A DNA stretch of 64,000 nucleotides from Hydractinia symbiolongicarpus (GCF_029227915.1 NC_079880.1:25351501-25415500), one strand, 5' to 3'. Positions 45,775-59,454 are shown, numbered from the stretch's first letter. Translations and numbers: made by a program. The notes: generated by a model not told the origin, from the letters alone.

Positions 45775-48700
45775 CTGAAAAATAAAAAAATATAAACTTA
45801 CATAACAGAAAAATAGGTGACATATTTATATCACTTTGTCTAATCCTGCAAAATGTATTTTTATTTGATCGAATACAAAAGACATCGTTTTTAGAACTCT
45901 CAAATTCTCTTTCAACACTCCCTCAAGCTAACGATTTCTTCTGATCGTTTCCTTTCTCTAGCTCGATTCTACATGAACACAGTTATAGAGTTTCATTATT
46001 ATCAAGAAAATAAGAATAACTCAGGCTGAAAAGGCGGAAAAATAAAAACAGCCAGTCTCAGTCTCTACACTACAGCGTAAAGTGTACACTCAACTGATCA
46101 TTTAAGAAGAACGATAGTGAAAGAAAAACCTGCTAATGGTCACGATATAGAGAAACTGTATATACACGTTTATAAAGAACTTAAAATTATCTGGACATAT
46201 TTAGAGTTAGAGTTTTACGTCACTAGGTACCTAGAGAATAAATCTAGAACGACAAAAAACAATTTTTTTCTTTAATTGATATTTATACTATCTCAGTTAA
46301 CTTTAACACCATTCGTTTCTTTCGAACTAATAAAATCTTCATTGCCATCCGTAAATCTGACCATATATTACATATTTTTGGCACAACACAAATAAGAACA
46401 TTGGATGTTACGATGTGTAAAAGGTACATCCAGCCTCAGGCGTTCTTATGAATTCTCACAAAAATAACGTGTACTATACACATAATTATTGAGTTTCTTC
46501 TCCGAGAATATTAAATTTTTCCGTTTATATTTCTAACAAGATCATTTAAATCAATTTTTTGACATTTTGCTTTTTTCAACATCCTTAGTTTGTATTGGAA
46601 TTAGAAAAGCATCTGTACGGATAAATCATTTACATGGCGGGAAATTATGTAGTTGTTCTTCATCGCAGAGTCTTTTGACATTTTTTTCTCCATATTTAGA
46701 GAAATGTGGCAAAATAATTTTGATGAGAAAACAAAATGAAAGTTATTTCTGTAACATGGCGACATTGAAGCAAAGAAAAACGAAACAATTCATAACTAAC
46801 CTCCAGGTCCTCATATTAAATTTCTGACGCATAAGCGCATGCACACTAGACGCGAAACATAGGCAGACAAAGCCTTCAATCCGGTAAACATTTTTACCGG
46901 TTACAGAAAGCACCGATACATGGCCATCATTACGATCTGCAAAACTGATATAACAATAAACAACATTTTTCGAAAATAAATCTCTGTGAAAAAAATACAA
47001 AAGAAGTAAACAACCATCTTCCTGAACATTGTTTTTATTATCCATAATTCGCAAAATAATTCTTCGCGAAATTTCTTAAGGCAGATTAACTCCTGTTTGT
47101 CCATAGGTTCTCTTACATTGAGCTCTTTTCATAGTATATGTGTTGTCTAACCTGGTACTCGTATGCTATTCTCGTCCCCAGGATTTGTTGCCCGACCACG
47201 ATGTCAAAAGGCAAGAACTCCCAAAGACGAGCTCGACTTGTATACGCATCTCATTCTTATACAAAAAAACGCTCAGTCCCTTTGTTCGAGGTTGTGTGTA
47301 AATACACCTAAGCTTCACTAACATAGATTGTCGTTTTATAATCCCTATAACAACAGTGAAGGAGAGCGGTAAACATTGCAAAATTGTCTGAGAATTTAGT
47401 CAATTATCAAGATAGGTGCCAACCTTGTCTTTAGGTTCGTCGAAACGTTTAGCAGATGTTTAAAAATTTAGCAAGTCCTGGGAACGATGTTGGATAGGAA
47501 CAGCGGGAACAACAACAGAAAAAATAATTACCAACACTAAATTAATTTTTGTGCCAATTCGAAAAAGCATAAACATTTCCTCAAAAATCCGAAAATATTT
47601 TAAGAGATTCCTTAACCTTCAATAACATCCTTCTAACAAAAACACTAAAACTTAGTAAAGAATAGTAATATATACTTACTATATATAATATACTATTTCG
47701 AGACTCGCTGGCAGACAACGTGTTAGCAATGTACAAAGTAACTCTACTTTAGAATAAGAACAATTTAAGGCTAAAAATCTACTTTAAAAATATTACCACT
47801 TATCTGTTCAGTCATTGGCATTGAATAATATAGATATTATCATGTGATGAACAAGCGAGTTTATTCTAGGCCCTATGGCTAATATTTTACTGTTTTCTTG
47901 TAAAGAAACAACAAATACGGAGAAGTTTTTTTTAAAGCAGAATTCTTTACAGAATCGATTCTTGTGATTTTGCGAAACTTCTTTATTAGATTTCAGTCGC
48001 AAAAATTTGTATGAACAGAAACAGAATGAACAGAAAAAAATTAATAATAAAACCTCAGTCTAAAGTCAAATTTTCTGTTTCGTAAAAAGGTTTTTTTTAA
48101 GAATAATCTATTTTTCTGTGGTTTATTATGCGTTAAAATATATCATTTTGGGTAAAAACCTCTAACGCCGAAGGGCGTTCTTTTAAAACAATGACGAGCG
48201 ATAATCATTTGAAACAGTGACATTTAAACAAAAATAATCATTGACGATGCTTCTTATGAAAAGGTTTTACAAAGCTCATTGAGTAAGAAATTATGCCATT
48301 TTATAAAGAAAGTGTAAACTAAAACCACCCTTACTTAAATAACTAAAGATGGAAATATATACACAAACACATACATCAAAACATACATACCTACAAAGCA
48401 ACGATTCCTTAAAAAGGTTTGAATGTGCGTTTCTTTTTAAATAGAAATTCTACAACTTCTTATCTCACCTAAAATAGTTTTGCTTCTTTGACAGATGACG
48501 TTAACAAGAAAACAAACAGTTGATGTAATTAAGAAAAAGAAACAATCCGTCATATTATTTAACGATTTTTCTCATAAGGGAAATATTACTTTTGTGGCTA
48601 CGTAATGAAGTAATTACAGTGATTATATTTACCACGCATTTACCCCGCAGGTTACGTTTTACAAGTTCTTCAATTTTATATATTTTCATTACATATTTTA

Positions 48701-49427
48701 AACGTATTTTTTTCATTGACATATTTCCCTCATTTTTTGTATCGTGTTTCGCTTAGTTTATTTGTGATTTATTTGTGACGTCATAATTATGTTTTCCGAG
48801 AAAATATATTTCCGAAACTTTTAATTTGATACAGTTAAAAGAAGTGACATGGGACACAAAGTTCAAGGCTAATTACATGACGTTTTATGCGATCAAAAAT
48901 ACGTCTTTAATCAATCTCGTTTCCAAGGCTCTTATTTTTGGGTTTTATCAAGACGGTATTTATAAATAAGGGCAATGGGAACCCAAATAGGATTGTTCGT
49001 TTCAATCAAGATTTATTTTTTGGTGCGTATATTTTCTTCCAACATTAAATCTCAAACTTCGCAGGGCTTTTTTGAATATGGACAAGTCTACGCAAAGTCC
49101 GGATAACATTTTGACGACGAGTTCTTACTGTAAAAAGAACTTTCTTCAGATATAAATAAAGAATATTTTTCGCCTCCATCTTGGAGATGGTACTATGACC
49201 TTGGGGCCAAATCTGTTTCCTTAGAGTGGGTAGATTATTTTTTTTCGTTCAAGGAGTAAATCAAAGGGTTGGCAAGAAAAGAAGTCATAATAGGATGTCA
49301 TTATGATTTGTGTTTGTAAAAATTTTTAATCTAGCGAAGATTTTTTTTGAAGTAGTGAAAACGCACCAGCGATCCTCACATCACACAGCTGGTATTACAA
49401 AGGCCGGTGTAATGATCTACTCTACTT
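45775..49427. other. Intergenic between PKI and FAM8A1-like genes
   Basis: About 3.6 kb with no recognisable coding exon on either strand. Upstream parts of the PKI gene may be here. Open frames at 46567-47104 are short, Phe/Cys-rich and not family-like. Confidence 0.5.
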
Positions 49428-49459
49428 TTTATTTACAATAAATATTTTTATATTTTATT
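49428..49459 (-). terminator. Poly(A) signals of the FAM8A1-like gene
   Basis: Two AATAAA hexamers on the minus strand (49459-49454 and 49433-49428), about 93 and 119 nt past the stop codon. Suitable cleavage signals, not proven. Confidence 0.55.
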
Positions 49460-49551
49460 CATTCATTACCATTTCAATTCGCTGTTTAAAAACGAAGTAA
49501 AAGTTTATAATTTAAAACCAGATAAGGCTCTTCTTCACAGTGCACTTTCTT

Positions 49552-52500
49552 TCATCTGAAGTCAAATATTGGTCTTCGTTGCTGTAAATCTGGTCGGTCA
49601 ACTACAACGGAACCAACTGCCATATCATATACTAAGCGATTATGACTGAACATTAGTATAGGTAGCAACATTGGGAAGAGAATTGAGATAGACATGTTTT
49701 TCAGTAAAGATCGGAGAAACGATCTAAAATAAAAAATTAATTACGTATTTAGTTGGACAGTACAAAGTCATGTGGATATAGTACAGCAAACAACAGTACG
49801 CAATGTACATTCAAGCAAGTGCGAAATCTTATAGGTAAAAAAACCGATAAAAAGTGACTATATTTAGGCGCATGTTTTACCCACTTCTTTTTTAACCGAT
49901 CAACATTTTCACTAAACCGTGTTTCCACCCACCCACCTGTCCACCCATCAATACTTACCCAACAAAATATTTACCCACAACCACCACCAACTTGAATACT
50001 TTTAGTTTAAAATGTTTTGACTCGAAATAGTTTGATAAAAGCGAAAATTTTTAAATTTAATTTCTAATTTTTCCTTAAAGTTGTACATGCTTTGAATTCT
50101 TTCGAAAATAAGTTGGCTAAATTAAGTGGGTAGAAAGCGAGTAAATTTTGTGTAAGCGACTTATGTTTTTGCCGGCTGGAAATGGCTTTTTTAGCCCACT
50201 TTCTTCGCCAATAAGGAACAGTTCTTTCCTTATAAGAAATCAGTTCACAAAACCACTTAACTTTAGAATTATTCAAAAAATTAGAAAAAACCAAAATGTT
50301 AATTTATTTCATGGGAACAGCTAAGTAAAATTTTCCAAAGAGAGATATGATGGAGATTAAAAAGGATCACAAGAAACCCGCAAATTTTAAGATGGCTCTC
50401 TTCGTGTAACCTGAATCGTTTTGTTAAACACCTGATTCGCAAAGAATTTGTCCTGCAAAACAAAAAAAAACAAAAAAAAAAATTCAAAAAAAATATTTAT
50501 AGAACATTACTAGTAAGGAAAGAACGAGTTACAGAGGACAGAGGACGGAGCACGGTACATGAATGTATCTTCATTTTTAACAACTGTAATGCGACCAGCG
50601 TATGCTGCCATGACGACGTTTAACATCCGGCGCAATTAACCTTAAAACATGCGGTCAACATGATACAGCACGCGTTGAAATGAGTTTCAGACAAAAGTGG
50701 ATTTTCAGTTTGTGAAGTTTTACTTTTAATGATTCATGCACTCTATCCGTAGAAACCTTTGCCATTTTTCGTCTTTTTACAAATAAATGTTTTATCAATA
50801 ACAATCCGCAGAGTTATCCATTCTTCATAATCTGACTCATTTAGCGTACCCAGATATATATTTTGCGATTTTATTTTCTCGAATCCGGTAACAAACAAAG
50901 ACTTTTTAATCGTAAGTTTTTACGAATAACCGACTTTCAATAAAAAAAACTCTCGCCATAAAAAACGACATGAATTTTTTGTTATCTTGCGCGAATTGGG
51001 TTGGCAAATATTGCCTAAATTCGCAAAATTAAATTTCACAAAAATTAATCAAGCAAGATTCATCCCACAATAATCAGAAATACGAAATTTAATCACCTCA
51101 CCAAAGCAAGCAATCAATTGACAGACTAAATCCCAACAAATCAGATAAGAAGAAATTAAACACGAGAAAATAAAAAAACGCATACCTCCCAACACCTAGT
51201 GGTTGTGGCGTGACTTGTACTGTCTGTTCAGCCTCGTTTCTTTCTTCAAAATTGACACAATGCAGAACAGTTATCCCCATTACACTTTTACCAAGGGTAT
51301 GTCCATGCGAAAATGGTAATGTACCACTCAACATGTAGCCCTAAACAAAAGGAAAATTAAATACTTGCCGATCTTATCCCATCCCATCCCTGTTAAGTTT
51401 GGAAATCTCCATAAATTTCAAACAAGCTGATGACTTAAATTTTAGGGCTCAACTTTTAGTCCAATGCTAAGAGTTTTTAAATTTAAAAGATTATTAGTTT
51501 ACGTCTTCATTATAGATAAAACACTAAATATTTATAAAAAAATAAAAATAAGAACTTTTAATTTTGGATTCCGTCAATACTGATGATTAATCCAATACAA
51601 AAGCTTTGCGTGGCAGGGATAAGACTTTGTCTTTATGATTTTATTGTTTATGTGAAGAAAAAAATTTAACGCAAATGATCTCCAATAGCCAAATTTTATG
51701 CAATATTAATTTTTTCTATGTTATCAACATTTGAAAAAAATTTTTAAGTTTTTAAAACAAAAAAAATATTGTTTTCATCTTCGGATTCAATTGTTAATAT
51801 TTGGTAAACAATTTAGGGCTTTTCGTTATCGACAACACCCCGCAGGAATGTTGTGTTCACCGAACAAAAAAAAACATTGATTCTTACCTCATATCCAACT
51901 ACGATTGCACGAAAAAGCAATGCTTGCAATAGCATCCACTGGATGTCGTCGAATGATGTTGTGTCGTCGATAACCAAAACAAAATTAAAATGCTCCAAAT
52001 ACTCATCACCATAGCTAAACACAAGGACTTTGTTATCATATACTGATTGAATTGTTTTTTTTCATAAGCATGACATTTATGAGCATCCATAGGCTTAAAT
52101 TTAATCATTTTTTAAACATATGCTGAGCATTATGTAAAGCCTAAAAAAATGTTGTTAAGTTTTTATGTGGTTCGTTTTGTAAGCAGTGTTTCTTTTTATT
52201 CTTTATGTCTGATTTAACCAGTATGTAGTGAGATTTAAGTTGTAATTACCGATATATAAAATTCAAATGCAATATATTTTTTTTAAGTAAGCAGTTTGAG
52301 CCTGATTTTTATAAGCATATTTCAGTAAATCTTTTTTGTCATTAAAAGCATAACCTATAAACACATATTGAGCCTGAAAAAAATACTTTTACATAAGCCT
52401 CGTTAAGCCTCATTTTGGAATTTTAATTGCTTATAAAAAAACATGTAATTGTTTTGTTTCAACTAAGAAAACTGAACTCACATTTCGACAACCCGTCCAT

Positions 52501-53405
52501 ACTGTTTTTTACTTGCTCTAACGAGCTCCCTTTCTGATAATCGAACTGTCCATAGAAACATTTCTCAGGAAACTCATTCGAGGAAATACAGTATATACGA
52601 CCAAAAATTCATGTTTTTTTGTATTTAGAGCTTGTATAGTTTGAAAATAACTTAAATTGAAACGTTACCAACCATATGAATATGACAAGTACTTTGATAA
52701 ATGCTAGCAATAGAAAGTCGATCAATTCAGCTGCAACTCTATTTGGTAATGACGCCAGTTTTACTCCTAGAAATAAATTAACATACATTATTTACACGTT
52801 CTTTGAGATTGTAGCTACAACATGTGGACAGTTTTTTGCTCTGAAAAAAATTGTGCAATGTTATGTACCAGCAGTTTTACGCAGGATTGGGGAACATGGC
52901 TTTTACTTATATAGTAACAAAAAAAATGGTTGCTCTTTAGTAATTCATATAGCAGTCTTTGATAATATTCAACTAACTTCGAGACTTTTAATTTGCACAA
53001 GGCGATTCACTTCTCACAATAATCACCTTACCTCTGAACCCCAACATCACCATTAACTCCCTCCACCCTCGACACCAGAATAACAAAATCCTGCTTAATA
53101 TACGACTTACTGATTCTCGGACTTTCTTGATTCACAACTTCTTGTTGTTGGCTATTTTGTTGTTGAGCTTGTTCTGGTGGAACTGATGGATTGCTTAGTC
53201 TTGATAACATAATATTATTATTTTGTTGCATGATGAATTCCCGCATATAAGAATTCATAGATTCCTGGTAGAGTGCATATGAGTAGGACATCCAACAATA
53301 ATTCTGCCATGCCATAAACATTGAGATATCGTCTTTGTATTTAAAATTCAATGGTGCATCATTACATTGGTTAATTTCTGATTTTTTCTGTGTTCCCTCT
53401 GCCAT
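49552..53405 (-). CDS. FAM8A1: FAM8A1-like RDD-domain ER membrane protein
   Basis: RDD-family membrane protein; vertebrate FAM8A1 is a cofactor of the HRD1 ubiquitin ligase in ER-associated degradation. Exons in coding order: 53405-53111, 52766-52673, 52014-51888, 51340-51186, 49723-49552, giving 280 aa (human 413, with a longer head). The head is Gln/Asn-rich after an aromatic segment (MFMAWQNYCWMSYSYALY). The RDD domain starts SLPNRVAAELIDFLLL (residues about 103-118), continues DTTSFDDIQWMLLQALLFRA, then HTLGKSVMGITVL, and closes FSHNRLVYDMAVGSVVVDR. Exon 1 was ended at a strong donor (CA GTAAGT, 53110); two later donors would shift the frame or need an extra exon. Exon 2 uses GTTGGT as donor, the only choice in phase with exon 3. 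Confidence 0.88.
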
Positions 53406-55895
53406 TGTTAACAGAAAGACTTGCTTTGTTTACTTTTCTAAAAACATTACATATTTGTCGTAAATTAGGAAGTGACCTTCTTCACAGAAATGGCTATGCA
53501 ACCGAGTTTAGAACAACTATAAAAACTTGTAATTAATTACAAAATTTTAGTACTCAATTTAGCTCGGATCAAAATTGCATTGTAAATTACACAAGTGAAT
53601 TTCGATTCGCGAATGGATAACTGATGAGAATCACTTTGGATGTTGTACAGACAATAGTATCACGTATACGCCTTTATAAGTAAATCGTGGCACATCACTA
53701 CATGAAAATATGTAACTTTAAACGCATTATTACAGGATTTATTGACATGCATTTAATATTTTAGACAAAACATTATAGGAGTCATTTAAAGGTAGGGGTG
53801 GCGAATGAAAGCGAATTTTTTTGGAAGGCATTACTAAGCATTATGATGTTAATTTCTGAATGAGCCAATTTCATTTTGTTTCAGATACCTATTTATATAT
53901 ATTTATATTTATCCGTTTAATGTTTTACAGAGCTTCACACAACTAAATTTAACTATAATGTGCAACTTCCGATACCAACATATTCTATGACATATATAAA
54001 AAACTAGTCGTCAGCCTGTGTTCTTTTTATACCGCATTGCGTGGTTCTCGCTACTTGCACAGCTTAGCTACCATTTTGCATGACAGACGGACAGGCGTAT
54101 ACGGGTATTATAATATAGATGATAAGCTATTCTTCACATTTTTATTAACGTCATGTCTCATTTCAGCTAATTAAAAAAGTCGTCAGCAACAAAATCTAGA
54201 TCTTCATTGTAATAGAAAATAGAAGAAAAAAGAAGAAAACATTAAAAAAAACCAGAAAAATTAATCTAAATAATCATTGCTTTTTCTCTTTGCAAAACAA
54301 ATTGCACTAAAAGCCAATAAGATTAAACAAGCTAAAAATATTTAGAGGTATTGTCAAAGCTGTGTATTAGATCTTAGCTTTTATATTTTTCTTTTTTTGT
54401 TGAAGTAGAAACAATTTTATTTAAAACCGTGAAGTTGCATAGTTGCATAGGTACTTGAATATTTCGTAAAAATTGCATCACAAAAGCAAACATGTTAGGT
54501 GAATTATCGGATTCAGATGAAACCATATGCTGAATAATTACCAAAATTAAAAGATGCACTTTTGGTTGGAACAACATCAAAAGATAGACGCATTACACTA
54601 CCTAGAATTTACCGTTGAATATCTGTAAAACTTAATCATGTAAGACACCAAAAAGTTCTTCCAGTGGAGAACAAAAAAAAAAAAAAACAACTAATAAATC
54701 AGGCTTTGAGTGCAATTTTCTTATCATAAAAGTGGAAGTCTGGTTTGACACTCACTACAGGGTTTCTCCTGGGAATTAATTGCTGATATAAGAATAAAAA
54801 TGTTTACTGTCTGGAACACATTGATAGACAAAATCTTCATGCAAAAGATGATCTGTATGTAAAGAAGTCATCATACAAAAACAAAAAAATACAAAATATG
54901 ATAAAAACATAATAACAAAAAATATACAAAATATGATAAAATAGCTATCAAACTAAGTACAAACAAATGTTACACTGTTAAAATAAAAAAAATGCATTAT
55001 GTGTTTGAGAAACTATATTTTTACGATCATAATAGATTGCTCCTCTTGCTTCCTTTTCAAACACAAAACCCGCACATTTTTGCTATTGAACCAACCAATC
55101 TCAACAAGAGATACTGATGGTCATACTCACCAAACCATTGGAGATTCATTAGAAGTCAGTATTTAAGATGATAATTTAACCTTATCGCCATCCAAAATAT
55201 AGTCTACTCCTCTTTTAAAGATGTAAAAATCATCTGGTAATTTTGCATCTGGTAATTTTTTACCTTGTGACAACTTCAGCTGTTTTTACTCTAAAATAAG
55301 TTAATAACATCAAAGGTTGGATTTGTATACTGAGAATAATATTATTTGGCTTTACAAAACATATTGATACTGATTTTCAAAAACAGCTTTATAGAGACTT
55401 GTGGAATGCAGAAAACTATTTGCAAGCGCTGTGATCTCCAAGTGATGCAAACTGTATATAATGTAAACATAAACACTTTCTACACATTTCTTTCATGGTA
55501 GTAATATTGGGGAAGTTTGAAATCGTGAACCTAAAACACAATGATATTGTGATCTTACACAGGTATCAACTTGTCTGCGGGGTGATAAACAGTGGTCACT
55601 GGTTGTATTAGGCAGGTGTTGGTCTAATAAAGTAGAAAATGACGTTGGGGGGCGGGGCGGGAGGGAAGAGACGTAAATGTGGTTGTCTAACACAGGTGGT
55701 GCTCTTATACAGGTGGTTGTTATAGCATGTTTGGTTGTAAATTTATGGAGTAAACCTTCTGCACAAGGTCTTGTTCTATACCTCAAAAATATTGTTACCA
55801 AGTTCAGTGGATATGAAGTGGAAGAAATAACATGATCAAAAAGGGTGAATTTGTTTCTTCTGGAGAACTAAACCAAACGAGAAATTTAGTTAAAG
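53406..55895. other. Intergenic, upstream of FAM8A1-like gene
   Basis: Contains one ACTAGTCG repeat (54003-54120). A 102-codon minus frame at 55801-55493 covers a G-rich plus stretch and shows no family motif. No gene recognised. Confidence 0.5.
54003..54120 (+). repeat. ACTAGTCG repeat, single copy
   Basis: Begins ACTAGTCGTCAGCC and ends ACAGACGGACAGG followed by GGGTATTATAATATAGAT. Same layout as the copies at 39738-39960, so the unit is about 115 bp. Confidence 0.65.
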
Positions 55896-56181
55896 TCAAA
55901 ATTCAAATTGCATACAAAGTAATGCGTTTTTAATGTGGCTTATTCCACATCCAAGTGATTTCATCTTTTCACTTTCAAACTTGTTTAAATAGAAAATAAT
56001 TTAATGATCGCGCACTTGAAGTTTTATTGTAAAAAATATCAAAATTCAAATTGCATACAAAGTAATGCGTTTTTAATGTGGCTTATTCCACATCCAAGTG
56101 ATTTCATCTTTTCACTTTCAAACTTGTTTAAATAGAAAATAATTTAATGATCGCGCACTTGAAGTTTTATTGTAAAAAATA
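55896..56181. repeat. Perfect tandem duplication, 143 bp x 2
   Basis: 55896-56038 is repeated base for base at 56039-56181. Nothing coding is seen in the unit. Confidence 0.95.
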
Positions 56182-56439
56182 TTTAAAAAATCACTTTTAG
56201 TAAAGGAAGCCACAATAGATGCAGGCCTTGCCAAGAGCAAATAACCTCCCAAGCAATTAATTTGTTCGCAAAATTTTTCTCTAAAAAAACTTTACATTTA
56301 GTCTCTCAGGGCTTCTTTTTCAGAAAAGGTGTGCGCCTTGGCACACACCTAAATCGTTTTGGGGTGTGATTAAAACGTTTGGCACATTTCCAGTTTGGTA
56401 AGACATGTCTGTAACTCGTTTCGAACTTTCGTCGGTTAA

Positions 56440-57165
56440 AACGTCCGATAGATTTCCGTCGTGGTCTGGCATTTTTAGATCTCGGAATTATTGAATAGTC
56501 GTTGTCCTTTAAATCCACAAGCAAGTCTATTCATAACTAACCTAACCATCCTAGCTAATTCACCGACTCCTGACTTAGTTAAAAAACTACGTAGACATAA
56601 ATCTCTTTTGACCGGCCCCTTCGTCGTTGGTAAAAAGGTCTTACATAAGAAATCTAGCCATGCGGTTCTTAACTAATGGGGAGGTGAACGCCGACGGAGC
56701 ACGGATGACGCAAGTCTGCAAAACTGCACTTAAAGGCTGAACAGACAATTTATCATCAATTTAATTGTAGATAATTTCTTCATTTGACGAAACAATTGGA
56801 AACCATAGCAGGTTTAAATTTAATGGATTATTTTCTTTATGCCGCAACTGTTATTCAAACAATTTTAAAAACGTAACCCAGATGCGGTATAATTTTTTTC
56901 TGTAGAAATTTTATGTACCTGACGTGTACCTTAAAAAGAGAATTTATTTATTAGTTTTATTTAAACCACGCGGATAAAGATTTAATTTTAAAACGAAGCA
57001 TATTTTTTCCTATTTGCTTGTGATGACCTGAAAAATAAACATTAAATACTATTTCAGACATTTAGAAAAGGAAGTTAAGATTGAGAGAGTCGCTATACCA
57101 GTAGACGCTCGATCATCGTGCTTGGGGTTCACGATTAAAAACTTCCCTCACTTTTCTACTGCAAA
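56440..57165 (+). repeat. Dispersed repeat family, copy 2
   Basis: Inverted relative to 24797-25400. Starts near TTTTTAGATCTCGGAATTAT and ends with GGGGTTCACGATTAAAAAC followed by CTCACTTTTCTAC. Short frames inside it (56306-56524 -, 56491-56676 +) are not recognisable proteins. Confidence 0.75.
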
Positions 57166-57442
57166 ATAAATGCGCACCAAAGATTAACCTTAATGCCCAT
57201 ATCGCACGCGTTTTACAAAATGGCCAATGAACTGTTGCACGATGGGTGGAAAATAATCACACCAAGTATCTTTTCAGTTTCAATTAAAAGACCAATCAAT
57301 TCTTGAGAAAAATGTTTACACTTATCTCAAAATGTTAATATTTACACGAACAATAGAATGCTCGGGTAACGAGCAATTACGCGAGCACTACGCGGGCGCG
57401 AGCAATTGCTTGCGACTCATGGCAAGGCCTGAGATGATTTAT

Positions 57443-57932
57443 TGAAAGGCAACAAAGTTCTGGTAAAAGCCAAAAAGGAAAATGTTATTTTAAAGTTTAA
57501 AGGTACTATGAAAAATTTGACTCTTGAAGTCTACAATGACACATCCTTAGCAAACCTTAGAAACGGAGGATCTCAAGGCGGATATATAATATTTCTGAAA
57601 GACGACTGTGGAAATCTATCACCCATTATGTAGCAGTCAAAGCACCTGCAAAGAGTAGTAAAGAGTACAATGGCTGCAGAAGCTCTGATTCAAGTTGAAG
57701 CTGCAGAAGCAGCATTTTGGTTATTAAATTTACTGACTGAAGTATGTGGTTGTAATGTTTTAAATTCCATTATATGTTACACAGAAAGTCGACAACTATT
57801 TGAAGCAGTTCATTCGATCAATCTGTTGTGGATAAGCGACTACGGATAGATTTGTCTATACTTAAAGAAATGATTGACAGAGGAGAAATAACAGATGTAA
57901 AGTGGATTGATAGCAAGAAACAAATTGCAAAT
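57443..57932 (+). pseudogene. Copia-like RNase H relic
   Basis: Translation gives the RNase H end of a copia-type polyprotein: LEVYNDTSLANL, GGSQGGYIIFL, then PIM followed by a stop where Trp is expected, QSKHLQRVVKSTMAAEAL and AAEAAFWLLNLL. A frameshift near 57820 moves the frame to VDKRLRIDLSILKEMI and VKWIDSKKQIANC. The usual Asp of the YSD motif reads as YND, still acidic. Two clear lesions, no LTRs or other domains found nearby, so it is a fragment. Assignment to copia rests on motif order. Confidence 0.75.
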
Positions 57933-58689
57933 TGTAATAATATATATTGTATTATTATATAAATAATATATATTATATTGCATATATAATATATAATAAA
58001 ATATATATAATAAAATGATTCTCAAAACAACCATAACTGTCATAAAAAATTAGTTAATTATTACATTAAACTTTAGAATTTTTATTGGTTAATATTACAG
58101 GAAACCCCAAAGTAAACAATGTTGGACTTATAGAGCTTAAAAGTTGGTTGACAAGTTAAATATATATTTTAAATTTTTTAAAAAGATATTTTTGTTTTCA
58201 AGATAGACAATTTCAGATTTGATTATGCTGCATAAATACTACAATGTCATATTTAAGTAGCAAATTTTGAAATTTTCTGTCATCAGTAATTTTAGACCAG
58301 TTAAGGGATGTGCATCCAATCTTTATTAATGCATAGATATTATAAAGGTGAATTGATTAACATATTTGTTTTGCTAAAATGACAATTGTTTGCTTTCTTT
58401 CTGCAATTTGGTTTGCAATAAAAAATTTTGGGATAGCTTGTAAAGTCCTATATGTTTACTCACAAAATTTGATTGCAAATCGACAGCCAGGTCCCAAGTT
58501 ATGGGATCATTAGCAAAAAATTAAGAGACATAACACAGAAATTAGGAAGTGTAATCTATTAGAATTTACCAAGAAAGCAGACTCCTACAGCTCTAAAGGG
58601 GAATATTTTTTTTGCTAAGTTTAGTGTTGGCCAAGGGAAGTATGAAATTTTTTTTTTAGAAGCTCCTCCTGCTTGGTGATTGTGGCAGC
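57933..58689. other. AT-rich spacer with dispersed repeat
   Basis: A run of TA-rich sequence (about 57935-58015), then 58110-58330, which shares ATTATGCTGCATAAAT and TAATTTTAGACC.GTTAAGGGA blocks with 32820-33045 and 34140-34300. No gene. Confidence 0.55.
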
Positions 58690-58925
58690 TTTTTGCCAAA
58701 AGGGATTTAAGTGCATGTATAATCAGGAGCAATGTGATTAATGGCTTTGAAAACTAACAAAGCATCGTTTTTGATGAGTAAATTGTTCAGTAAATATTCA
58801 CTCTCTTTTTCAAAAAAGGTATGAACACATTTTAATGTTTTTTTCTAGTTTTCCAATGGTGGCACAAGCCAATGCCGATGAACAGTAGTTGAAATATGGC
58901 AAGACAAATGCATTAATTAATAGGT
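58690..58925 (-). mobile_element. CR1/jockey-type LINE fragment
   Basis: Minus-strand translation KNLLINAFVLPYFNYCSSA and ATIGKLEK matches the fragment at 33520-33660 (+) in the same order. Stops and shifts show it is dead. Confidence 0.75.
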
Positions 58926-58989
58926 TTTTGACATATATACCTCATACCGAAAACCTATTAATCAATACATTTGTTAAACAAGTCACAAT

Positions 58990-59135
58990 GACACTTGGAA
59001 AGAATGGAGAAGGATAATTGGATAAGAAAATATATATACAGACTTGATGGTTCCTGGGGCAAAAAGCCCATAGGTAAACCGAGAAAGACTTGGCAGGAGG
59101 TAATAAGGAATTTAAGTTTAGACCTAACTGACTTA
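58990..59135 (+). mobile_element. LINE fragment D (family of copies A to C)
   Basis: Plus-strand translation LERMEKDNWIRK, GKKPIGKPRKTWQEVI and NLSLDLT matches the tail of copies A and B. Neither the GAT tail nor the upstream part is present, so it is an internal scrap. Confidence 0.8.
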
Positions 59136-59454
59136 TCAGGAACCACTTTTTTAAGTCTTCCAAGATTGTTTCAAATGGTTTCAGAAGTCCTCATTATAAA
59201 GTATACTAGCCGGTGTCCCATGGATAAACACAGGTTTGTCCATCCGTTTTACACTGCTTTTGATATTTTTAAGTCCTAGTATACATGGTTCCTTTTTTGT
59301 TTGAAAGCTTTTCCGTTTTCTATGATAGATTTTGTTTTTGGTATATATCTGTTATTAAGAAATCTTCTTTTTTTAATAAATATATAGGTATTTTTTGATG
59401 GCTTTAATTTTCAGTAACCCATGCCTCAATATACACATGCTTGATCAACGTTAA

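Noticed and set aside
53028-53110. Extension of FAM8A1 exon 1 to the GTAAGG donor at 53031 or GTGATG at 53050
   Set aside because: The first gives the wrong phase for exon 2, and the second is a weak donor. The earlier GTAAGT donor at 53110 is in phase and gives a better family match.
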